The notes beneath the pieces were generated by a model. It worked only from the letters and a program-made list of their open reading frames with translations, did not search any database and was not told the DNA's origin. Source: Gynuella sp. (GTDB lineage Bacteria; Pseudomonadota; Gammaproteobacteria; Pseudomonadales; Natronospirillaceae). From it: a stretch of DNA of 64,000 nt. This document shows, piece by piece, positions 51,345 through 61,259 of the stretch. Positions within the stretch are counted from its first letter, which is position 1, and every line of letters begins with the position of its first letter. Where the stretch lies: contig JANQHX010000016.1 of NCBI GenBank assembly GCA_028282465.1, forward strand, positions 23,891-87,890, read 5' to 3'. Position numbers and translations under genes: made by a program.

Positions 51345-54031
51345 CTATTTTCAAGCCAACGTTTTAAACACTTTGCAAGCTGGGATTTGCTAACCGGCTT
51401 CGAAAGGTGATCTAACATACCTGCGTTTAAACATTTTATTCTATCTTCAGCGGTAGCATTTGCTGTAAGCCCTACAACTTTAATACTCGAATGTTGTGGT
51501 GATGCCTTGATTAAACGCGTTGTTTCGACACCGTCCATTTCTGGCATTTGCATATCCATAAAGATTAAATCTATATCTGCATTTTGAATAATATCTAAAG
51601 CAACAAAGCCCGATTCCGCGGTCATGACGTCCTGATTTAATTTCTTAAGCATGGCCGACGTGACCACTAGATTCACATCATTATCATCCACCAACAATAT
51701 TTTGTAGGTTTCCTTTAAAGGAGACTCAGTTTGCGTCTCTTCAACCCGTTTGGATTTTTTTAAGGGCAGTTCAAAAAAGAACTGGCTGCCCTCGCCTTCT
51801 TCACTAGTTAACCAGACATTACCATTCATGAGTGACACTAGTTTTGCGCTAATGGCCAACCCTAATCCTGAACCACCATACTTTCGACTGGTTGAGCTAT
51901 CAGCTTGAGTGAATTCTGTGAATAACTCTTTCTGCCGATCTGCGGGAATACCAATTCCTGTATCTGATATTTCACATTGAATTCTTATGTGAGTGTCCGT
52001 CTCATACAGGTTTCGAAGGCTTACGTTAACTTCTCCTTCTTTGGTAAATTTCAACGCGTTGGAACAAAAATTTATCAACACCTGCTGAATTCGCATTTGA
52101 TCACCCAGCACAACAAAGTCTTCATCCAGAATGAATTGAAAGCCCAAACCTTTCATGGTCATTTGATTCTGAAAAATAGCGCAGGTATCAGCCTTCAATT
52201 CTGAAAGCCGAAAAGGCTTAATGTCTAAATCCAACTTTCCCGCTTCAATTTTTGAAAAGTCTAAAATCTCATTCACGAGATGGGAAAGAGACCTGGATGC
52301 TGTTGCAATGTTGTCCAAAAAAGCATGAACCGCTGATGGATTTTTTTCTTCTCTGGCAATTTCAGTAAAACCCAAAATGGCATTGAGGGGCGTTCTAATT
52401 TCATGACTCATGTTCGCAAGAAACTGGCTTTTAGCTTTCGTTGCATTCTCAGCCTCATCCAATGCCACTTGCAATCTCTCTGTTTTGCTAGCGACTTCCG
52501 TTCTGATTTCACGATTAATTCCCATCAAAATTAGAGCGAAAAGCTGTAATAAAGAAGTTATGATCGCGCCACTGACCACCAACAACCAGCCAATGCTACC
52601 GGCACTTTTTTGCATTAAAAAGTACGTGGGCTGAATTACTAATTCCCATACTCGCCCATGAATCTGAATACGTTCAGTTTTTGAATAATCTAACGTATAT
52701 AGTCTGTCGGGAGATGTTTCATACATTGACTTAGTTTCTTCTTCTGTCACATCACGCCAAATAACTTTTAGCAAATCAATTTGTTCACTGGTTTCTGGCA
52801 ATGCAAACAACTCATCGATAATAACCAAGCCAGAAACAAAGCCTACTAATTCACCATTTTCAATTTGAGGCACAAACATTCCAACCGCTGGGGTTCTATG
52901 CTCATTTAACCGTACCGATGGTTCTGTAATTGAGGGAGCCTTTATGCTCTTTATTTTTTCATACTCAGAGGAACCCACGCTAGTGCTGAGGTAGTTCAGC
53001 CCAATCACTTGGGGATTATCTAAAGGGTAGTTAAATACGATGGGCACGTATAGATCAGCTTTTCTGGCAGGCACAAAACTAAGAGTGTCTGGGTTATAGT
53101 CTTTAATAAAGAAGTCATCAACGCCCTGTTCTTGAAGCCTATTTTCTAGCTCTTGCATTTGATCGTGGGAAACCACGGGCTGCCAGCCCAGCACTGTAAT
53201 GTAATTCTGGCTTTCCAATAATAGTTTTGAATATCTCTGATATGCTTGAAGATCAAGTTCGTTAGAAACATTCAAATAGCTGTTAAAGGCATTGAGTAAG
53301 TTTATGGTGTTTTCAATTCTGATTAGGATACTTTGAGTTAATTCGAAGCTGACCTCACTTAGTTTTTCACTAATCTCAGTTTGGTGTTGATTTTTACTGA
53401 GTATCACCAAGATCGCCAATAAACCAATACCCAATGAACTTAAAAAAAAGTACAAGGACTTTTGCAATCTATTTAAAACAGAATTAGGCGCAAATACGAT
53501 TAAAAACCAGGGAGTAAAAACCATACCCCCTAAGGAAAAGCTTAACCACCATTTCAATGTCGTGCTGACCATGTCCCAGCCAATGCCTTGAAAACCCAGG
53601 TAAAACGAAGGAATAGTTCCTATGGCACCTATGGCTCCTGAAACCGGCCCCACAATAATTAAGAACAATACTGGAGTAAGCCTATCTCGTGCGAGAAGTG
53701 GGTTTTTACCTAAGAATTTATTGATCAACCAGATGGTGATAAGAACTTTCGATAAACTATTGATGATGGTGAATAGTGTGATGCCAATGGGAACCAGAAA
53801 ACCAACACCTACTATTTGCGACCAAAACAAAAACCAAACGGAAATGACGGCAGCCGTTGCCACCCCTAACATAGCTGGCCAACCGAACTGAAATACCAAA
53901 GCCAGAGCAGCGCCAGATGCCGGCCATATAGCTGGGGTTAACTCGTACTCAAAACTCAACGAGGTACTGATCATGGTCATGAGTAAAAATACGAATACGC
54001 TGAGAAAGTAAATTTTTATGTTGTTCAGCAT
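51341..54031 (-). CDS. Hybrid sensor histidine kinase (MASE1-CHASE-HisKA-HATPase-REC)
   Basis: An 896-residue membrane-bound hybrid kinase. The N-terminal MASE1-like integral membrane region (about residues 1-215) is followed by an extracytoplasmic CHASE domain (about 240-450), one more membrane helix (about 487-510), HisKA with ANMSHEIRTPLNAI (phospho-His near residue 545), HATPase_c with QVLINFCSNALKFT, GIGIPADRQ and GGSGLGLAIS, and a C-terminal receiver with ILLVDDNDVN and IFMDMQMPEMDG (phospho-Asp). There is no HPt domain, so it must pass phosphate to a separate Hpt protein. CHASE domains sense small extracellular molecules such as cytokinin-like adenine derivatives or peptides; the ligand is unknown here. 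Confidence 0.92.
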   Translation of the reverse strand: MLNNIKIYFLSVFVFLLMTMISTSLSFEYELTPAIWPASGAALALVFQFGWPAMLGVATAAVISVWFLFWSQIVGVGFLVPIGITLFTIINSLSKVLITIWLINKFLGKNPLLARDRLTPVLFLIIVGPVSGAIGAIGTIPSFYLGFQGIGWDMVSTTLKWWLSFSLGGMVFTPWFLIVFAPNSVLNRLQKSLYFFLSSLGIGLLAILVILSKNQHQTEISEKLSEVSFELTQSILIRIENTINLLNAFNSYLNVSNELDLQAYQRYSKLLLESQNYITVLGWQPVVSHDQMQELENRLQEQGVDDFFIKDYNPDTLSFVPARKADLYVPIVFNYPLDNPQVIGLNYLSTSVGSSEYEKIKSIKAPSITEPSVRLNEHRTPAVGMFVPQIENGELVGFVSGLVIIDELFALPETSEQIDLLKVIWRDVTEEETKSMYETSPDRLYTLDYSKTERIQIHGRVWELVIQPTYFLMQKSAGSIGWLLVVSGAIITSLLQLFALILMGINREIRTEVASKTERLQVALDEAENATKAKSQFLANMSHEIRTPLNAILGFTEIAREEKNPSAVHAFLDNIATASRSLSHLVNEILDFSKIEAGKLDLDIKPFRLSELKADTCAIFQNQMTMKGLGFQFILDEDFVVLGDQMRIQQVLINFCSNALKFTKEGEVNVSLRNLYETDTHIRIQCEISDTGIGIPADRQKELFTEFTQADSSTSRKYGGSGLGLAISAKLVSLMNGNVWLTSEEGEGSQFFFELPLKKSKRVEETQTESPLKETYKILLVDDNDVNLVVTSAMLKKLNQDVMTAESGFVALDIIQNADIDLIFMDMQMPEMDGVETTRLIKASPQHSSIKVVGLTANATAEDRIKCLNAGMLDHLSKPVSKSQLAKCLKRWLENS

Positions 54032-54113
54032 TAAGACCAGTTTGTTTTAATTAGAAACCACCATTAATTAGTTTAGATGAGCTCCACCTGATCACCTACC
54101 TGGATAGAAATTT

Positions 54114-54141
54114 AAAAAAATGCCCGAGGTAATACTTCAGG
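54114..54141 (-). terminator. Terminator after proline iminopeptidase gene
   Basis: On the minus strand, CCTGAAGT-ATT-ACCTCGGG forms an 8-pair stem with one wobble and one mismatch, followed by CATTTTTTT. It lies within 30 bases of the gene's stop codon. Confidence 0.7.
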
Positions 54142-54145
54142 GGGT

Positions 54146-55111
54146 TTACGCTTGTTGTTCAGGTTTGCCCAACCGTTTTGCCATGCTGACTGCAGCTTTA
54201 AGTAAGGCATCTGAAATACCGGGTTCGAATTGAGAGTGCCCAGCTTCACGAACGATATCCAGCTCTGAAGCAGGCCAGCGTTGAAATAACGAGTAAGCCT
54301 GATCCAATGGACAGACCATATCATATCGGCCATGCACAATGATGCAGGGTAAATGGTTTATTTTTTCGATGTTATCCAGAATTTGGTTTGCCTCTATGAA
54401 GCAATGATTTTTCATGTAGTGGGTAGAAATCATAGCGAAGCCAAGAGCTGTTTTCGGCTCGGTAAAACTGTCTACGGTTTTGGGGCTGGAGCGAAGCGTT
54501 GCACACTTTGCTTCCCATGCGGCCCAAGATTTTGCAGCAGACATTCTGGCTAGTTCATTGTGACTTCGAAGCACTTTGTAATAACTATCAATGATACTTT
54601 CTTCATGGCCACAGAAGTCGTCTTCAAATTTATGCCAGTGTTCGGGAAATACCCGGTTAGCGCCCTCTTTATAAAGCCAATCCATATCTTTTGGACGACC
54701 TAAAAAGACACCACGGAGTATGAAGCCTAAAACAGTTTGAGGATAAGTTTGCGCATACAGCATGGTCAAGGTGCTGCCCCATGAGCCGCCAAATAACAAC
54801 CATTTATCAACATCTAAATGCTGACGGATGGCATCCATGTCTTTAATCAACAGATCAGTAGAGTTGGATTCAGTCTCGCCATGGGGTTTAGATTTACCAC
54901 AGCCTCTTTGGTCAAAGAGGATGATTCGATAGATATCAGGGTCAAAGAAACATCGTGCTTGCTTGGCGGTGCCGACACCAGGGCCACCATGAACTACCAA
55001 TACGGGTAAACCATCAGGCTTACCACATTCCTCTACATAAATGGTATGAAGGTCATCCACTTGTAATTGGTGATCTGCGTAAGGCCTAATATCAGGAAAC
55101 AGGTTATGCAT
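54146..55111 (-). CDS. pip: Proline iminopeptidase
   Basis: A 321-residue alpha/beta hydrolase that removes N-terminal proline from peptides. It shows the oxyanion segment VVHGGPGVGTAKQARCFFDP, the FDQRGCGKS loop, and the nucleophile elbow GGSWGSTL (Ser at about residue 110). The catalytic Asp is in VHGRYDMVCPL and the His in REAGHSQFEPG. No signal peptide; cytoplasmic. Probably a monocistronic gene. Confidence 0.94.
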   Translation of the reverse strand: MHNLFPDIRPYADHQLQVDDLHTIYVEECGKPDGLPVLVVHGGPGVGTAKQARCFFDPDIYRIILFDQRGCGKSKPHGETESNSTDLLIKDMDAIRQHLDVDKWLLFGGSWGSTLTMLYAQTYPQTVLGFILRGVFLGRPKDMDWLYKEGANRVFPEHWHKFEDDFCGHEESIIDSYYKVLRSHNELARMSAAKSWAAWEAKCATLRSSPKTVDSFTEPKTALGFAMISTHYMKNHCFIEANQILDNIEKINHLPCIIVHGRYDMVCPLDQAYSLFQRWPASELDIVREAGHSQFEPGISDALLKAAVSMAKRLGKPEQQA

Positions 55112-55217
55112 AAACTTTCCCCTTTTCTGGCATTGTAGACCCTTATTGACGATTGAGAAAATCGCCAGGGAGACTTGTGTTGAGTTTAGGAGGAAAGTTT
55201 AAGTCACTTCGCAACCC

Positions 55218-57062
55218 TTATGGGGATAGGGTCTCAATTAGTGATGACGCTAGGACACCTGAGTTTTGATCACTACCAAACTGGTCAAGCTGATCCCAAT
55301 TATAAACGTCTGGACGCATCTGAAGAGTACCTTGTTCATCAACCCAGGCGGTTCGGTAAAGCAGATAGGTGGGCACTGGCTTAGGCAGGGGAACATACAT
55401 GGTGCGTCTAGTCTCTACCACTTGCTGTAGCCGTTTGTTTGTCCAACCGGGCTTACCCTCTAGCAACAACTCTGCAAGTTGCAATGGGTTTTCAACTCGC
55501 ACACAGCCAGAGCTTAAAGCGCGTTTGTCTTTAGCAAACAGTTCTCTGTGATTAGTGTCATGAAGATAAATGGCCATGTCATTGGGCAAGTTGAACTTCA
55601 CGGTTCCTAACGAGTTGTGAGGCCCGGCGGTTTGGCGAAAACGATAACGCATTCTTTTACCTGAAACCTTCGACCAATCAACAGAGTAAGGGTCAATAAT
55701 TTGCTCGGATCCATCCGATAGGTTTCTAAAGACTTGTAGGTTTTGCCGTTTTAAGTAATCAACATCCCGTTTTACCTTTGGAAGAATATCATTCACAGCA
55801 ATTCGTCTGGGCACAGTCCACGTTGGGTTCAATACAATGTTGCTCATGGGGTCAACCAGAGTAGGAGTGCGACGAGCGGGCCGACCTATGATGACCTTGG
55901 TTTGATATCGCACCTCACTGTTTTCAACCAGCTGTAGTTTGTAATCGGCCATGTTCACTAAAACATGCTTTTCTCCCAACTCTGCAGGAAGATGACGCCA
56001 ACGTTTCATATTAAAAGCAATCTTACGGGCGATTCGTTGAGGGCTTATTTGCAGTTGCTGTCGGGTTTCTTGATTCAGGGTGCCGGTAATCTCCAAACCA
56101 TTGTTTTGTTGATAGCGCTTTAGCCCTTGCTGTAAGTCTTCATCAAATGTGAACCTAGGGTCATTTGCATCAAACACTAATTCAGGATTTACTTCATCCA
56201 TACCTGCGCCGAAAAATCGACTGATACTCGAAGTCTCAAGCTCACCAAAGAGCAACAGGGTATTTCTTAATATTCCAATATCTTGATGAACATCACTTAA
56301 TGTGAGTTCGTCTCCGTCTGGCATTGATCGCCACTGACCAGCTCTCACAACTTCTTGATACCGAACCAGCTGCTCTCGCAGTTGTAAATATCCATGATGA
56401 CTTGGCGTAAAAGTTTCGATTAACGAATAAAGCCTTTGATGGGGAAGGTTATCCATTAACTGAGCGAGCACATCAGCACTGCTCAATCGAAATTCCGGGG
56501 CTAACTCTTCCTGCTTGTATTCCGGAGCGTGATCATGGGAATTCAGATCAGGCAAGAAATGGTTGTTCTGAGAATCTTGAGAAAACGTTAAGAAAGACTC
56601 ACTCAATAAAATGTCTAGAGCTGTGACATCCTTTGGCATGCTCGTGAGATTTTGCACAGCTGCCAACATTGCTGGCATCTGGTAGGAGTATAGGTGGCGA
56701 TCATCTGCCACAGTTTCTCTCAAGCTTTGAATCAATAAATGCGCTGCCGGTTTTAATTCGAAATTATCAAACCAGATAAGCCTGTAATTGTTTTTCTTGT
56801 ATAACTTGCGAATCTCTTCTTTGTGGTAGATCTGCGCCCGCGACCCATCCGGGCCAGAAAAAACTGGTAAATCCTGCATCCAAGTCTGTAAATGCTTAGA
56901 CGCAACCTGGGGTGGCAAAAAAGGCTTTACGTTAGTAGACGCAAGAATGGCCCCTGCCAAAAGAGCAAAACACAGCACACTGATAAAAGCGATCAAGAGG
57001 TTAGTTTGTCGCTTCTTATCTTTCGGTTGTCGAGATTGAATAAGAGTTAATACATCTGCCAT
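55218..57062 (-). CDS. L,D-transpeptidase (YcbB/LdtD type)
   Basis: A protein of about 614 residues anchored by one N-terminal membrane helix (LLIAFISVLCFALLAGAIL). It contains a scaffold region, a peptidoglycan-binding-like helical region (FDEDLQQGLKRYQQNNGLEITGTLNQETRQQL, about residues 315-345) and a C-terminal YkuD catalytic domain with HDTN..LFAKDKRALSSGCVRVENP, whose His and Cys form the active site. It makes 3-3 crosslinks in peptidoglycan or attaches proteins to it. ATG 57062 is chosen over an in-frame GTG at 57086; neither has a clear ribosome binding site. It lies in the periplasm. Confidence 0.92.
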   Translation of the reverse strand: MADVLTLIQSRQPKDKKRQTNLLIAFISVLCFALLAGAILASTNVKPFLPPQVASKHLQTWMQDLPVFSGPDGSRAQIYHKEEIRKLYKKNNYRLIWFDNFELKPAAHLLIQSLRETVADDRHLYSYQMPAMLAAVQNLTSMPKDVTALDILLSESFLTFSQDSQNNHFLPDLNSHDHAPEYKQEELAPEFRLSSADVLAQLMDNLPHQRLYSLIETFTPSHHGYLQLREQLVRYQEVVRAGQWRSMPDGDELTLSDVHQDIGILRNTLLLFGELETSSISRFFGAGMDEVNPELVFDANDPRFTFDEDLQQGLKRYQQNNGLEITGTLNQETRQQLQISPQRIARKIAFNMKRWRHLPAELGEKHVLVNMADYKLQLVENSEVRYQTKVIIGRPARRTPTLVDPMSNIVLNPTWTVPRRIAVNDILPKVKRDVDYLKRQNLQVFRNLSDGSEQIIDPYSVDWSKVSGKRMRYRFRQTAGPHNSLGTVKFNLPNDMAIYLHDTNHRELFAKDKRALSSGCVRVENPLQLAELLLEGKPGWTNKRLQQVVETRRTMYVPLPKPVPTYLLYRTAWVDEQGTLQMRPDVYNWDQLDQFGSDQNSGVLASSLIETLSP

Positions 57063-57318
57063 AAATTCATTATGGCACTGGTTCACAGAAAACAGACAAA
57101 CGGACTATTTTCCGAAAACTATTGCCAAATCAGATACTTAGGATTTTCGACGAGTTCTTGGCAGTTTATTCGAAAGGTATCAGCAAGTTAGCGTTCTTAG
57201 ATAAAACTAGGTGGAAAAATGTCAGATTTATGGCCCATTTTTATCACTTACTTGATACGATTTTGCGGTTCTATATTCAAAAAAAATATATTCGATTTTT
57301 TGGTAAACCGAATAAACG

Positions 57319-57792
57319 CTATTTAGATTTTGGCGCCAAAGCCCTATAACTTCCCCGAAAACTGGCACACACATTTCCGTCAGCATCTACCGCTTCAACA
57401 CTCACCTTTATCTTCCAATTACCGTTAATACTTTTGATGGGCTTTTCTGAAATCACAGCAGAACACAGCAACTCTGAGTGAGCGGGTTTTTCAAATTCCA
57501 TTTTGGTTTTCTTAATTACAACCGGCCCGGGCACGCCATTGTCTTTGCTCCAGTTGGTTACCAGCTGCCACCCTGACAACACCATGGCTGAGAAGGTACT
57601 ACCCGCGAACATGGTTTGTTTGTCATTACGATTGCTCTCTAATGGAATTCTTATCACCACCTTATCTAAGTGGTTCTCTTCCAAAATCATATTTAATGAA
57701 TGAAAGGGTTCTATTGCATCTATTAAAGAACTATCCAGGTTTGTGGCATGCAGCCTGGTCGAAGAAACTTTAACTTTACGTTCGTCTTCCAT
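57319..57792 (-). CDS. Hotdog-fold thioesterase (YiiD C-terminal-like)
   Basis: A 157-residue protein of the YiiD_C putative thioesterase family: strand-rich, with RNDKQTMFAGSTFSAMVLSGW (the central hotdog helix, about residues 53-75) and later strands VVIKKTKMEFEKP and KIKVSVEAVDADGNVCASFRGSYRAL. No signal peptide. Substrate unknown; acyl-CoA or acyl-ACP is expected for the fold. The 232-base gap upstream of the L,D-transpeptidase gene holds nothing I recognise. Confidence 0.8.
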   Translation of the reverse strand: MEDERKVKVSSTRLHATNLDSSLIDAIEPFHSLNMILEENHLDKVVIRIPLESNRNDKQTMFAGSTFSAMVLSGWQLVTNWSKDNGVPGPVVIKKTKMEFEKPAHSELLCSAVISEKPIKSINGNWKIKVSVEAVDADGNVCASFRGSYRALAPKSK

Positions 57793-58107
57793 TCTTGGGT
57801 TCCTTTTACACTGACATATCTTCGAACTATTAAATCACGGGATTGTGAAACTATTTGGAAATACTCCAAAGATCATGATTCGCATTCTCTAATTTTCTTT
57901 AAACCGAAATGGTAGTCAGAACACAAATTGATCAGCCGCAACAACCTCACAAGATAATGATTCTAAATGAGTTTTAGGTCACGCAAGTAGTAAATTTTGA
58001 AATGGGGTTACCTGGGTTTTCGCGTCAGTCTTAGCCCGCTTGCAAAAGCATTAAAAGATTTTGCTTTCTATTAAGACAATTTCTGAATAATAAATACAGA
58101 GGACATC
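57793..58107. promoter_or_regulatory. 315-base promoter gap before the secreted protease gene
   Basis: This AT-rich gap separates the minus-strand thioesterase from the plus-strand protease gene. An AGAGGAC ribosome binding site precedes the ATG at 58108. I found no palindromic operator, riboswitch or RNA gene in it. Confidence 0.4.
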
Positions 58108-60531
58108 ATGATCGTTAAACATACTACTAGAGCATTGGGTGCTATCGCGCTTACCGCAGCGCTCACCCAACCATCATTTGCGGAAACGCCCATGAAGATT
58201 GGTTCCGAAGTTATTCTGGATCAAGAATTGGTAGTTGAGTACGCACAAACTGAATCAGCTCAAATTATTAGCCACCCTGGAGCTGATTTTATTAAAGTTC
58301 ATTTCTCCAAATTAGATTTAACAAATGGGGATACTGTCACAGTTTCAAACCCTGATGGCAGTGAGAAGTTCACTTACCCAGGAGATCCAATAACGTCGAC
58401 GGGCGATGGGGGATTTTGGTCTCTATCTATTTCAGGTGAGCAGGTGGTTATTAAAATCAACGGAGTTAATGGTCAACCACCATCAGCAAGCACTATTGAA
58501 AACGTTGTCATCGACAAATATACCTATGGTGATTTCGACGGAGCCATGTCACATGAAGGCCCGGTACTGGAAAGTGTGTGCGGCTCAAATGACTGGCAAA
58601 ATGCAGCTTGTTATTCGGGTACCACTGAATACGAAAATTCTCATGCAACTACTCGAGTCATTTTTCAAAAAAACGGTAGTTCTTACACTTGTTCTGGCTG
58701 GAGAGTTGGCCCAAGTACGGGAAACGATTTAGCAATTACCAACGAGCACTGTCTTGAAAATGCGGCCATTGCAGCGACCGCAGAGTTTTGGTTTAACTTT
58801 CAATACAATAATTGTGGTGGTTCAGGTAGCGCAACTTCAAACCGAGTCGTTGCAACGGTGAATTCTTTGTTAGAAGTTAGCCAGCGTTATGACATGGCAC
58901 TGGTAAAACTTAACAACCCAGCGTCTTTTTCTTCTTTCGGCTTTTATGAATTAGATAACAGAGCGCCATTAGTGGGTGAGCAAATTTATATTCCACAACA
59001 CCCAGGCGGTATTCCAAAAGTAATTTCTATTTACAGCGACCAAAATGGTAGCGGTAAATGTGAGATTGAAAAAATTACAGACTATGGCGGCAATGACGCT
59101 TCTTATAGCTGTGACACAGATGGCGGTTCATCTGGCTCTCCTGTTATTGCATCATCCACAGGTCGGGTTATTGCTCTTCATCACTATGGCAGTTGCAGTA
59201 ACAGTGGCGTTAAAGTGGAAAGATTTTATCGCTTAGTCGAACCTTATTTGGGTGGTGACGTACCGCCACCGCCAGTGGGTGACAAGTTAAAAGTAGAAGC
59301 TGAATCTGGTTCTCTAAGTGGTACTGCTGATTACTATAATGACAGTTCCGCGTCAGGTGGTCAGGGTGTGGCTTACCTAAACGGTGCAGGCGCAAGCGTG
59401 ACTCTGAAAAATATTCCAGCATCTACCTCTATGGCTGTGACTTACGCATCACAAAACAGCGGTGGTATTTCTGTTTATGTAAATGGTACCAACGCAGGAA
59501 ATCTAAACTTCAATTCTAACGGCGCATGGGTAGGTAACTACACCACTGCCAACATGACGCTTTCTATTCCTGCTGGTGCATCGGTTAAGTTCCAAAATGA
59601 CCGAGGTGATGCTGCACTTAATATCGACTTTGTCACATTTAATCTTACGGATGGCGGCGACACTGGTATCTGTACCGGTACAGATATTCCTTCTGCGTTA
59701 GTTTCAGCCACTGATGAAACAACAGCTAATGCCAATGATGGTTCTATCACTTTCAGCTTTGACGACGATGCAGTTAACGGTGGTTCACGTACTAATATTG
59801 AATTCTCTATTGATGGAGGCAGCTCTTACCCTCGCAATGTCGCAGACAATTCAGGCTCAACAACCATCAATAATTTAGCACCAGGAACTTATGATTTGTG
59901 GGTTCGTTGGGGCAACAATGAATGTGCGACTGATTTGGGTAATGTCACCATTAACCCAGGTTCATCTGTTGTGGAAAATGTACCGCCAATGGTTGATCTT
60001 CCTGATGGTGCAGGCACTTTATTCTCTGGCGACCGCATTACGATAGATGCCTCCGCCAGTGATTCGGATGGCCAAGTGGCCTCTGTAGCCTTTGTAGTAA
60101 ACTTCCCAGATGGCACATCTGAGAGAGTCATTGATAACACCGCACCTTATCGAATCTCGTTTATCATGCAGGAAGGCTTCCACAGTGTTACTGCCATCGC
60201 TGAAGATAATGAGGGGGCAACATCTGAAGACACCTTTAGTTTCACAGCCATTAACAGATCTGAACCCAGTGACGATTTCGAATTCGGAATTGAGAGTGAT
60301 GGTACTGTTTATCACTTAGATGGCGGACAGACAGGTGCTTTCGTGTATTTATGCGTAAATGGTGACTGCCGTTCAGCCACGCTGGTAGATGGTCGCTATG
60401 AGAGAAAAACGGATATTACTTCTGGAAGTTATGACATCGAATTCAAAATACAAGACAACGCGACCGGTCAATGTATTTTCTCGGCCAAGTCAGTAGAAGT
60501 AGGCTCTGGAGTAGATTCAGGCTGTTATTAA
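58108..60531 (+). CDS. Secreted trypsin-like serine protease with carbohydrate-binding and Ig-like modules
   Basis: An 807-residue exported protein. Signal peptide: residues 1-26 (ending SFAE). A pro-region or beta domain (27-160) is followed by an S1 peptidase domain (about 165-390) with the catalytic His in AITNEHCLE, Asp in RYDMALVKL and Ser in DTDGGSSGSPVI. Next come a CBM6/35-like module (about 396-515, VEAESGSLSG through ALNIDFVTF), a beta-sandwich module (about 522-618), an Ig/PKD-like module (about 622-712) and a C-terminal module (about 722-807) that is nearly the same as in the protein at 61260. Multiple Cys pairs suggest disulfides. Activated outside the cell; target likely protein within a glycan-rich matrix. 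Confidence 0.88.
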   Translation: MIVKHTTRALGAIALTAALTQPSFAETPMKIGSEVILDQELVVEYAQTESAQIISHPGADFIKVHFSKLDLTNGDTVTVSNPDGSEKFTYPGDPITSTGDGGFWSLSISGEQVVIKINGVNGQPPSASTIENVVIDKYTYGDFDGAMSHEGPVLESVCGSNDWQNAACYSGTTEYENSHATTRVIFQKNGSSYTCSGWRVGPSTGNDLAITNEHCLENAAIAATAEFWFNFQYNNCGGSGSATSNRVVATVNSLLEVSQRYDMALVKLNNPASFSSFGFYELDNRAPLVGEQIYIPQHPGGIPKVISIYSDQNGSGKCEIEKITDYGGNDASYSCDTDGGSSGSPVIASSTGRVIALHHYGSCSNSGVKVERFYRLVEPYLGGDVPPPPVGDKLKVEAESGSLSGTADYYNDSSASGGQGVAYLNGAGASVTLKNIPASTSMAVTYASQNSGGISVYVNGTNAGNLNFNSNGAWVGNYTTANMTLSIPAGASVKFQNDRGDAALNIDFVTFNLTDGGDTGICTGTDIPSALVSATDETTANANDGSITFSFDDDAVNGGSRTNIEFSIDGGSSYPRNVADNSGSTTINNLAPGTYDLWVRWGNNECATDLGNVTINPGSSVVENVPPMVDLPDGAGTLFSGDRITIDASASDSDGQVASVAFVVNFPDGTSERVIDNTAPYRISFIMQEGFHSVTAIAEDNEGATSEDTFSFTAINRSEPSDDFEFGIESDGTVYHLDGGQTGAFVYLCVNGDCRSATLVDGRYERKTDITSGSYDIEFKIQDNATGQCIFSAKSVEVGSGVDSGCY

Positions 60532-60566
60532 CAGTTAATAGCTAGACAGCAATAAGATAAAAGCCT

Positions 60567-60593
60567 GTGGGGAGCACTGACTCCCCACTTTTT
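60567..60593 (+). terminator. Rho-independent terminator after the protease gene
   Basis: Perfect 8-base-pair stem GTGGGGAG / CTCCCCAC with a CACTGA loop followed by TTTTT. It lies 36 bases after the stop codon. Confidence 0.9.
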
Positions 60594-60602
60594 CAAACCC
60601 AC

Positions 60603-60992
60603 CTAAGAAACACCCACCGCAGTGGCCTGATGGAAAATCATCTGCCAGTTTCTTTCTACTTTTACCCAAATAGAGCTGCGCTTCGCATGTTTGGATAGCT
60701 CTCCAGATTTATTTTCCATAAAAGTTCGATAACGTACTTGAATCACCCCTGGTGAAAGTAAGCTGAATTCAAAATCTTGAGAGACAATAGTGTGTTGAGA
60801 AGTGTCTTCATTCGTGAGCGAGTTAAGAGTATTTTGAAAATCATAGGTTTTTCCTGAATAACCGATTTCTAAAAATTCAGAGTGCAACAATTCAGTTAAT
60901 CGGCTCACACTCTTACGAGAAGAATAGTGATGAAGCTCTATTTCTAAGGATTTGATCAAGTCAAACAGTTCAAGCTCATTCATTGATTTCAT
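60603..60992 (-). CDS. SnoaL/DUF4440-like small protein
   Basis: A protein of about 129 residues with a cone-shaped NTF2-like fold pattern: N-terminal helices (LFDLIKSLEIELHHYSSRKS, LTELLHSEFLEIGYSGK), then strands SQDFEFSLLSPGVIQVRYRTF and SSIWVKVERNWQMIFHQAT, typical of the DUF4440 family. No catalytic residue is evident. It is transcribed opposite to its two large neighbours. I start at ATG 60992; a TTG at 61004 is possible. Confidence 0.75.
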   Translation of the reverse strand: MKSMNELELFDLIKSLEIELHHYSSRKSVSRLTELLHSEFLEIGYSGKTYDFQNTLNSLTNEDTSQHTIVSQDFEFSLLSPGVIQVRYRTFMENKSGELSKHAKRSSIWVKVERNWQMIFHQATAVGVS

Positions 60993-61259
60993 TGGCTGTT
61001 CCAATTATTTATCGGTCATTAATGTCAGGCTATTAGTGAGTGGCCATAATTTTTTTGAATACAGCATTATTAATAGGCTTGCGACAAATCAACTGATTGC
61101 CAAATGACTCATCAAAAAATTTAAAGTTGTAATGCAGTCGATATTTAAATCATAAACAGCAATAGCATATTTTTTTCACCTCAGTAGCATTCGGCCCACT
61201 GCAAAGTTCTATTTGCATTTTAGATTTACCCTAAAACAAAAACAAAATGGGACATATCC

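Noticed and set aside
57122..57349. Plus-strand open frame of 75 codons between the transpeptidase and thioesterase genes
   Set aside because: It overlaps the 3' end of the thioesterase gene on the other strand, is in an AT-rich gap, and has no ribosome binding site or family resemblance.
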